Part shown: piece after piece, positions 6,204-10,988 of the stretch | Layout of the letters: each line of letters starts with the position of its first letter | Numbering within the stretch: the first letter of the stretch is position 1 | Assembly: GCA_965371445.1 (NCBI GenBank) | Contig: CBDUYN010000225.1 | Coordinates: 1 to 14,270, forward strand | DNA: 14,270 bases | Source of the DNA: DASWIG01 sp965371445 | Lineage (GTDB): Bacteria; Acidobacteriota; Thermoanaerobaculia; Multivoradales; J023 | Direction: 5' to 3' | Program-made: the position numbers and the translations under genes | Notes under the pieces: generated by a model | What the model was told of the DNA's origin: nothing | The model's database searches: none | The model's input: only the letters and a program-made list of their open reading frames with translations

Positions 6204-8711
6204 GGACAAAACCACACGAAAACCGACGTCGTCGTTGAAGAGCTCGGGGACGGACCCGACGCGGTACGCGCAACGGACGTCCGATTTGTCAAGATAATAC
6301 CCACACCCACATAAAAGAAAGTAAGACTCTTTCCATGTCGATGTCCATTCGAAAACGTTTCCTCCCATGTCCCACGCGCCAGACGCCGCGACGCCTGCGG
6401 GGAAGGTGGAAACTGCTGTCGTCGCCCGATCCTCCAGGCCAAACTCCCTCGTGTTCGTCCGCGACTCCTCGAAGTCCTCCCCCCACGGGTACTCGCGTCC
6501 GTCGGTGCCCCGCGCCGCCCGCTCCCACTCGACCTCGCCCGGCAGACGGACGACGAGCCCGTCGCCGTTCTCGACCTCCCCTCCCCCGTCGACGGCAAAC
6601 GACGACGCGGTCCGGCCAAGCCACCGGCAGTAGGCATCAGCCTCGTACCAGGTAACTGCGACCCGCGGAAAGATCGGATTCTCGAAGTCCATATCAAAGG
6701 AGACCGGCTCGTTGCGCTTCTCTTTGACCCGCCAGCGCCACCCGTCCTCGCTCCAAAACTCCTCCCGCTCGTAGCCCCCGTCCTCGACGAAGCGCGCGAA
6801 CTGGACGTTCGTCACCGGATACTTCCCGATCCGGTACGGCTGACCGATCGTCCGTTCCTCCCGCTTGTCCCCATAGAGGAACGTCCCCGCCGGCACCGCG
6901 ACGAAGGCGTCGAGGTCGTCCGGACGCCAGCCGAGCCGTCCGAGGACGAGCCCAGCCTCACGACGAAGCCGCGGCTCGACGTCCGAGCCCTGCATCGTCG
7001 GGACGAGAGCCTCGACCACCGTCCTCTTGCTGCGCGGCGTCACTCCCGAGCGCCCGACGTCCTCGACGGCTTGCCCCGCCAGGACGACCGCCTGCGCCGC
7101 CTTGCCGGCCAGCTTCTCGACCATCGATCCCGCCACCGCGTCGAGCTGCTGGACGAGCCCCACATAACCGACGAGAAGCCGTGCCACCTCGTGCCAGGCG
7201 GGCTCGTCGAGCCGCGCGAGGACTTGCTCCGTCATCCGCGCCGCGTCGCCCTGGGCGTCGAGGGCGATCGCCACCGCCGCCAGGTACTCCTCGAAGGTGA
7301 GGTGGATGAAGCCGTACTCGCCGGGACCGCGCTCGAGCAAGAGACCCGCGTAGTCACGGACGTCTTCGAGGAACTGACGCGTCCGCCCTTCGGGCTCGTC
7401 CTCGCAGCGGTCGCGGTAGATCTCGACGAGGCGTCGCCGCAGGCTCTCGCGCTTGACGAGACCGAGCCCCGGGTCGACCTCGTGCATCCAGAGGGCCAGC
7501 GGCGCCAGGACACGCACCGTCTCCACCACGTCGAGGTCGCGCTCCGGCGGACGGTCGAGGCCGCGGGCACGGTTCCACGTCGAGAGTAGCGTCTTGACGT
7601 AGAGCTCGTAGAGCTCGACGCGGCGCTCCGGGAGCGAGACGCCCTGGCGCTTCATGAGCGCCAGGATCGTCAGCAGGAGCGGATTGGCGGCCAGACGGCG
7701 GACGCCCGTATGCCGTCCGACGGCGTCGAGCAGCTCCCGGCGCTCGCGTTCGGCGTCGGCCTGGGCGACGCGGCTTTCACCCTGGGCCTGGCGTTCGAGG
7801 GCCACGGTCCAGCGCTCGACGAAGAGCGCGATCTCCTCGTCGTCGAAGTCGACGAGGGTGCACTCGGCGAGGCCCTCGGCCGGCGTCTGCACCTCGCGGT
7901 AGCCGACGATGCGGCTCGTCAGGACGAACTTGTTCCCCGCCCGGCGGTGAAGGACGAAGAAGTCCGTCACCCGTTTGACGACGGTCTGGCGGAGGGCCGT
8001 CTGGCGGACCTCGTCGAGGCCGTCGAGGAGGAGGAGAGCGCGTCCGGCCTCGAGGTCGGCGCGCAGCATGTCGAGGACCGGGGCGTCGAAGCCCAGGCGA
8101 CGGAAGTAGTCGCCGACGAACTCGTCGAGCCGGACGTCGGCGTCGCGTAGCGCGTTGGCGTAGGCCGAGAGCGGCACGAGGATCGGCAAGCGCGCCCCGA
8201 GCCCGAGCTGCTCGCCCTGTCCGACGGCGAAGGCCACGGCAAGCGACTTGACGAACGTCGTCTTCCCCGAGCCGGGATCGCCGAGGACGACGAGGCCGTC
8301 GTTGTCGCGGACGAGCTCACGAACCGGCCGCGGCTCGCTCAACCGGACGCCGAGCCGTTCCATCTCCTCGTCCGCGAGGTCGCGTCCGGCGACGCGCACG
8401 CGCCGGTCCCAGGTCTCGCCGCGGGGCAGCTCGCCGCGGGCGTTGAGCGGTACGAAGACGTCGAGGAGGCGCAGGCGCAGGGGGACGCGGTCGGCGACGC
8501 CCATGCCCTTCAGGTCGAGGTAGGAGTAGCGGTCGTGGAGGTAGTTGAGGTAGGTGCGGGTGGCGTCGCGGAGCTCTTCCGGCGAGGCCTTGCCGCGGGA
8601 CGCGTGGTGGCGGTCGGCGGCCTGGGCGACGTGGACGTGGATCTGGCTGTGGGTCACGTTGCCGGTGACCAGGATTCCGCCGGTGCCGACGGTGGTCTTG
8701 GGAGAGCTCAT
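6183..8711 (-). CDS. DGR variable protein 1: NACHT-family ATPase with C-terminal FGE-like (C-type-lectin-fold) domain, 842 aa
   Basis: The N-terminal strand motif is GGILVTGNVTHSQIHVHV (~11-28), followed by a helical linker. The NACHT domain has Walker A GDPGSGKTT (~144-152), Walker B LLLLDGLDEV (~226-235), a TSRIVGY sensor (~265-271) and ANPLLLTILALMKRQG (~342-357). The winged-helix-like region carries FIHLTFEEYLAA (~468-479). A helical stretch leads to the FGE-sulfatase domain (~603-842): VPAGTFLYG, IGKYPVTNVQFARFV, RLPGEVEWERAARG, YPWGEDF, WDMGGNVFEW and terminal GFRVVLS. The last ~27 codons are variable repeat VR1. The usual RGGSW motif before VR is absent (LLCGCGYYL in its place), and the paired catalytic Cys of true FGE is not visible. 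The domain is therefore probably a binding module, not an enzyme. No Shine-Dalgarno sequence precedes ATG 8711. By family, NACHT ATPases are STAND switches that oligomerise on ligand sensing. Confidence 0.93.
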   Translation of the reverse strand: MSSPKTTVGTGGILVTGNVTHSQIHVHVAQAADRHHASRGKASPEELRDATRTYLNYLHDRYSYLDLKGMGVADRVPLRLRLLDVFVPLNARGELPRGETWDRRVRVAGRDLADEEMERLGVRLSEPRPVRELVRDNDGLVVLGDPGSGKTTFVKSLAVAFAVGQGEQLGLGARLPILVPLSAYANALRDADVRLDEFVGDYFRRLGFDAPVLDMLRADLEAGRALLLLDGLDEVRQTALRQTVVKRVTDFFVLHRRAGNKFVLTSRIVGYREVQTPAEGLAECTLVDFDDEEIALFVERWTVALERQAQGESRVAQADAERERRELLDAVGRHTGVRRLAANPLLLTILALMKRQGVSLPERRVELYELYVKTLLSTWNRARGLDRPPERDLDVVETVRVLAPLALWMHEVDPGLGLVKRESLRRRLVEIYRDRCEDEPEGRTRQFLEDVRDYAGLLLERGPGEYGFIHLTFEEYLAAVAIALDAQGDAARMTEQVLARLDEPAWHEVARLLVGYVGLVQQLDAVAGSMVEKLAGKAAQAVVLAGQAVEDVGRSGVTPRSKRTVVEALVPTMQGSDVEPRLRREAGLVLGRLGWRPDDLDAFVAVPAGTFLYGDKREERTIGQPYRIGKYPVTNVQFARFVEDGGYEREEFWSEDGWRWRVKEKRNEPVSFDMDFENPIFPRVAVTWYEADAYCRWLGRTASSFAVDGGGEVENGDGLVVRLPGEVEWERAARGTDGREYPWGEDFEESRTNTREFGLEDRATTAVSTFPAGVAASGAWDMGGNVFEWTSTWKESYFLLCGCGYYLDKSDVRCAYRVGSVPELFNDDVGFRVVLSLANPDF
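6204..6283 (-). repeat. Variable repeat VR1 (3' end of the 842-aa NACHT-FGE gene)
   Basis: VR1 aligns without gaps to TR 9363-9442. The first 23 bases at the 3' coding end are identical. Thirteen positions differ and every one is T on + in TR, i.e. A on the coding strand. Coding changes from TR to VR1 include AAC to GAC, AAC to GTC, AGG to GGG, AAC to TCC, GAA to GTC, AAC to CTC, AAC to GAC and ATC to GTC. Non-A positions are untouched. The repeat encodes the end of the lectin-like domain, up to VVLS. Confidence 0.95.
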
Positions 8712-8717
8712 GCGTCG

Positions 8718-8726
8718 ATGATAGCA
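8718..8726 (-). promoter_or_regulatory. Possible extended -10 directly before the VR1 NACHT gene
   Basis: On the - strand TGCTATCAT ends six bases before ATG 8711. There is no Shine-Dalgarno sequence. If real, transcription would start at or next to the start codon and the mRNA would be leaderless. This would give the second NACHT gene and the small downstream gene their own promoter, separate from the RT/Avd/TR transcript. No -35 match was found. Confidence 0.25.
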
Positions 8727-8752
8727 GGTCGGGATGTCTGCCGGACGAACGC

Positions 8753-8824
8753 TGGGAGCGCAGGCGTCCCGCCTGCTCTTCGTCCCGAAGGGACGCTTGC
8801 TGGGAGCGCAGGCATCCCGCCTGC
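8753..8824. repeat. Two direct copies of a 24-bp hairpin-forming repeat
   Basis: Copies at 8753-8776 and 8801-8824 differ at one base (GCAGGCGTCCCGCCTGC against GCAGGCATCCCGCCTGC inside TGGGAGC...). Each can form a stem with GCAGGC/GCCTGC arms and a five-base loop. Repeats like this are common between genes in several high-GC phyla. They lie upstream of the VR1 NACHT gene on its transcribed side. Confidence 0.8.
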
Positions 8825-8893
8825 CCCGCGGGCGACGCCCGCGTCTCGCCCAGGGTTAAAACCCTGGGCTACCCTCTGTCGTCCCTTCGGGAC
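8782..8893. repeat. Palindrome cluster bounded by 13-bp inverted repeats
   Basis: The outer elements GTCCCGAAGGGAC (8782-8794) and GTCCCTTCGGGAC (8881-8893) are reverse complements of each other and are each hairpins. Between them lie the second 24-bp repeat, a GC palindrome at 8827-8843 (CGCGGGCG-A-CGCCCGCG) and a CCCAGGGTT...AACCCTGGG palindrome at 8848-8869. The cluster fills the gap between the antitoxin-like ORF and the VR1 NACHT gene; no gene is seen in it. It could hold a terminator or be a non-autonomous repeat insertion. Confidence 0.7.
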
Positions 8894-9111
8894 TAAAGAT
8901 GGCAAGAAGAAAAGAGATAGCGATCATGGTCGGTGGAACCATCCGCCACGCCACATCGTACGGGCTCGCTACCGAGGCCGAAGATCGGGTCCGGCTCAGG
9001 GACAGGTCTCACCACGACGACTCCGTGATCGTCTTGGATCTCCACCTCTTTCGCGTTCCCCAGCATTCGCTTCGGGATGGTTACGCCGCCGGCACTCACT
9101 TGCGCTCGCAT
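8893..9111 (-). CDS. Orphan VapB/AbrB-like antitoxin-family protein, 72 aa
   Basis: The protein starts MRAQVSAGGVTIPKRMLG, then a KEVEI strand, GVVVVRPV, DPIFGLGSEPVRCGVAD and HDRYLF. I recognise this layout (VTIPK..L, EVEI, VVV.P, DPI..LG..PV.CG..D.S..HD.YL) as a small antitoxin-like family usually paired with a PIN-type toxin. The N-terminal part resembles a swapped-hairpin DNA-binding antitoxin. No toxin gene follows: the next bases are palindromes and then the NACHT gene. The C-terminus (SSCHL) reads into the palindrome, since its stop overlaps the repeat at 8893, so the end may have been altered by repeat insertion. The Shine-Dalgarno match is weak. It sits between TR and the VR1 gene in the same orientation. 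Confidence 0.55.
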   Translation of the reverse strand: MRAQVSAGGVTIPKRMLGNAKEVEIQDDHGVVVVRPVPEPDPIFGLGSEPVRCGVADGSTDHDRYLFSSCHL

Positions 9112-9362
9112 GCTTCAAATCCGCCAAGGTCCGTCTAGAGCATAGCACATCACGGACAGATGCGGCCGCCCGCTTGTCAGCCGCCAGCCCTAGTAAGGCC
9201 CCGCGCCGTGACGCCAAAGCGCCAGGACGCGGGGCTTCTCCTATTCGGCCGGCCGCCAAGGCGGCGGACGCGACCCGGGCCAGGCGGAGCTGGCTTCCTA
9301 TGCGACGGTACCGCCCACCATCGGACGATGAGAGGGTCTGCCGACCGTCGAGTCGAAGCTAT
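9112..9362 (-). other. Gene-free stretch downstream of TR
   Basis: About 250 bp between TR and the antitoxin-like ORF hold no convincing gene on either strand. The sequence is GC-rich with local inverted matches, such as GGCCGGCCGCC near 9247-9257. As the region 3' of TR in the transcript, it would correspond to the part of a DGR RNA where cDNA priming takes place in studied systems. This role is inference. Confidence 0.4.
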
Positions 9363-9442
9363 GGACAAAACCACACGAAAACCGATGTTGTCGTTGAAGT
9401 TCTCGGGTTCGTTCCTGTTGCGGTACGCGCAACGGACGTTTG
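9363..9442 (-). repeat. DGR template repeat (TR)
   Basis: The 80-bp TR lies 60 bp after the avd stop, on the same strand. On the coding strand it is rich in AAC codons (six), the codon type that A-mutagenesis can turn into many amino acids but never into a stop. It aligns without gaps to VR1 (6204-6283) and VR2 (10989-11068). Of its 20 coding-strand adenines, 15 are changed in at least one VR; no other base is changed. The 3' coding end has 23 bases without A, identical in all three copies. The match may extend five more bases to 9358 (ATAGC in TR, CTGGC in both VRs), where the two differences are again at adenines. The continuous reading frame across TR is not a separate gene. Confidence 0.95.
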
Positions 9443-9461
9443 CGGACCCTGAGGCCCGCAA
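9440..9461 (-). ncRNA. Stem-loop at the 5' edge of TR in the TR transcript
   Basis: In RNA sense the arms UUGCGGGCC and GGUCCGCAA pair over nine base pairs with one G-U pair, around a UCAG loop. The 3' arm includes the first bases of TR, so the end of detectable TR/VR homology (9442) falls inside the stem. A second hairpin, CCACCG-C-CGGTGG (9467-9479), lies just upstream. Together they suggest a structured DGR RNA around TR, but no covariation evidence can be given from one sequence. Confidence 0.45.
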
Positions 9462-9502
9462 GTCACCCACCGCCGGTGGTCGCCGCCTGTCCCACGGACA
9501 TC

Positions 9503-9856
9503 CTACACGGCTTTACGCGCCCTTGGCGGGTGGGACTTACGCCAAGCGCCAAGGAGGCGGCCGACTTCGGCGACCAGTCCCGTCGCGTGGGCGTGCTGAC
9601 GCTCGCTGAAAAGCTCCAGGTCACGACTCAGCCGCAGGTAGAAGCGCAGCTTCGCCAGCGCCACGTCGGCGTCGAGCAGGGCACGCGACGGCTGCGGGCC
9701 GAGCGACGCCTCGATCAGGCGTTCCTGGAAGTCGAAGGCGCTGCGCTGCGCCGCCTCCGCGAGCACGAACCGATGCTGGCGCGGGAACTTCACCGTCGCC
9801 GGTAGCAGCCAGCGCAGCAGGTCGTAGGTCTTCGAAAAGATCGGCGACTCCTTCAT
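9503..9856 (-). CDS. avd: DGR accessory variability determinant (Avd), 117 aa
   Basis: Avd is a small, basic four-helix-bundle protein that binds DGR reverse transcriptase and TR RNA and is needed for mutagenic cDNA synthesis in the studied phage BPP-1 system. This protein fits the family: MKESPIFSKTYDLLRWLLP at the start, KFPRQHRFVLAEA (~23-35), a helix DFQERLIEAS, then LAKLRFYLRLSRDLELFS and QHAHATGLVAEVGRLLGAW near the end. The start ATG at 9856 overlaps the RT stop (ATGA at 9853-9856), so translation is probably coupled. An upstream in-frame start exists but would overlap RT by 29 more codons and precedes the conserved MKESP beginning. TR follows 60 bp after its stop. Confidence 0.93.
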   Translation of the reverse strand: MKESPIFSKTYDLLRWLLPATVKFPRQHRFVLAEAAQRSAFDFQERLIEASLGPQPSRALLDADVALAKLRFYLRLSRDLELFSERQHAHATGLVAEVGRLLGAWRKSHPPRARKAV

Positions 9857-10929
9857 GCCGCCACCCCCGGCAACGGAATCGGAGCCCGCAGGAGCGAGCT
9901 GCGCAGCCGCCACGTGTCGCCGTGCTCGGCGTGCGCGATCCAACCCCGGATCCTGCCGAGAAGCTCCTCGATCGTCATCTCCCCCCTGCCCACGCTGCGA
10001 CGCCAGTGCCGCAGACGACGGCCGAAGGCGACCCCGTTGCGCCGCCGCAGGCGGCGACGGTCCGGGAAGACCGTGAAGCCGAGGAACGGGATGCCGTTCG
10101 CCACCGGGTAGACCGTCGAACGCCGTTCGTGCATCGTCAGCCGATGGCCGGCGAGAAACTCGCGGATCTCGTCCTTCCAGGCCCAGAGCTGGCGCTTGTC
10201 GTCCTCGAAAAGCAGGTAGTCATCAGCATACCTGAGGTAGCCCCGGCAGCCGAGCCGACGCTTGACGAACTGGTCGAGCTCGTTCAGGTAGAGGTTCGCC
10301 CAGAGCTGGCTCGTCAGGTTGCCGATCGGCAAGCCCCGAGGACGGTTGACGGCGAAGAGGTCGTCGCCGGGGAAGTAGACCATCGTGTACTGCTCCTCGA
10401 GGACGCCCTCGCCGCCCGCCAGGATCGCGTCGATGAGCCACAGGCCGTCGGGGTCCGCGATCTTGCGTGCGAAGATCCCGCGCTGGATCTCGTGGTCGAT
10501 GCTCGGGAAGAATTGGCGCAGGTCGCACTGGAGGACGTGCTTGAATTGGCGGGCCAGGCTCTGCGCCCGATCCAGGGCCTTGTGGGTCCCCTTGCCCTTC
10601 CGGTTGGCGTAGGAGTCGCCGATGAACGTCCGTTCGAAGATCGGCTCGGTGACGTTGCACAGGGCATGGTGGATGACGCGGTCCCGGAACGGCGCTGCCG
10701 AGATGAGCCGGCGTTTCGGGTCCTGGATGAAAAACGAGCGATACGGCCCGGGGAAGTACTCCTTCGCCAGGAGCTCCTCGCGAAGACCGACCAACTGTGT
10801 CTCCGCGTCGTACTCGAACGCCGCGACCTCTGGGTTTCCACGCTTGCCCTTCTTCGCCTTGCGGAGAGCCTCCCAAAGGTTCTCGAGCGAGGAGACTTTA
10901 CCAAACAGGTCTTTGTAGGTTCTTGCCAC
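9853..10929 (-). CDS. DGR reverse transcriptase, 358 aa
   Basis: The protein has the RT palm motifs: YRSFFIQDPKRRLISAAPF (~63-81), CDLRQFFPSID with the first catalytic Asp (~135-145), GLPIGNLTSQ (~199-208), YLRYADDYLLF with the catalytic YADD (~231-241) and a GIPFLGFTVFP segment (~278-288). The I-G-x-x-x-S-Q form of motif 4, in place of QGxxxSP, is the hallmark of DGR-type RTs. Length fits the family. It would copy TR RNA into cDNA with errors at adenines and, with Avd, deliver it to VR1 and VR2. The start is GTG at 10929 with GGAGG four bases upstream. It begins 38 bp after the VR2 NACHT stop and overlaps avd by 4 bp, so the three genes form an operon. No maturase or endonuclease domain is seen. 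Confidence 0.96.
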   Translation of the reverse strand: MARTYKDLFGKVSSLENLWEALRKAKKGKRGNPEVAAFEYDAETQLVGLREELLAKEYFPGPYRSFFIQDPKRRLISAAPFRDRVIHHALCNVTEPIFERTFIGDSYANRKGKGTHKALDRAQSLARQFKHVLQCDLRQFFPSIDHEIQRGIFARKIADPDGLWLIDAILAGGEGVLEEQYTMVYFPGDDLFAVNRPRGLPIGNLTSQLWANLYLNELDQFVKRRLGCRGYLRYADDYLLFEDDKRQLWAWKDEIREFLAGHRLTMHERRSTVYPVANGIPFLGFTVFPDRRRLRRRNGVAFGRRLRHWRRSVGRGEMTIEELLGRIRGWIAHAEHGDTWRLRSSLLRAPIPLPGVAA

Positions 10930-10961
10930 AATTCCTCCGGTCAGTTGTTTGTAATAGAAAC

Positions 10962-10988
10962 CAGAAATCAGAATTCAGGATTCGCCAG
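10962..10988 (-). repeat. VR2 3' flank shared with VR1 but not TR (IMH candidate)
   Basis: This is the partner of 6177-6203, with one mismatch in 27 bp. It covers the last codons, the TGA at 10968-10970 and six bases beyond it. Conservation past the stop argues that the selected unit is DNA, as expected for an IMH site, and not only protein. Confidence 0.7.

Noticed and set aside
6183..6700. Frameshift explaining the missing RGGSW motif before VR1
   Set aside because: The other two reading frames of this segment do not encode RGGSW, and the frame remains right on both sides, so substitution or replacement is more likely.
9177..9470. Open frame on - through TR that begins like the end of an FGE domain
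   Set aside because: Its only family-like part is the TR itself; the rest is non-conserved GC-rich sequence and no start signal is visible. It is a template, not a gene.
9853..10929. Group II intron or retron reverse transcriptase
   Set aside because: Motif 4 is IGNLTSQ (DGR type), there is no maturase/endonuclease domain or retron ncRNA pattern, and TR/VR pairs and Avd are present.
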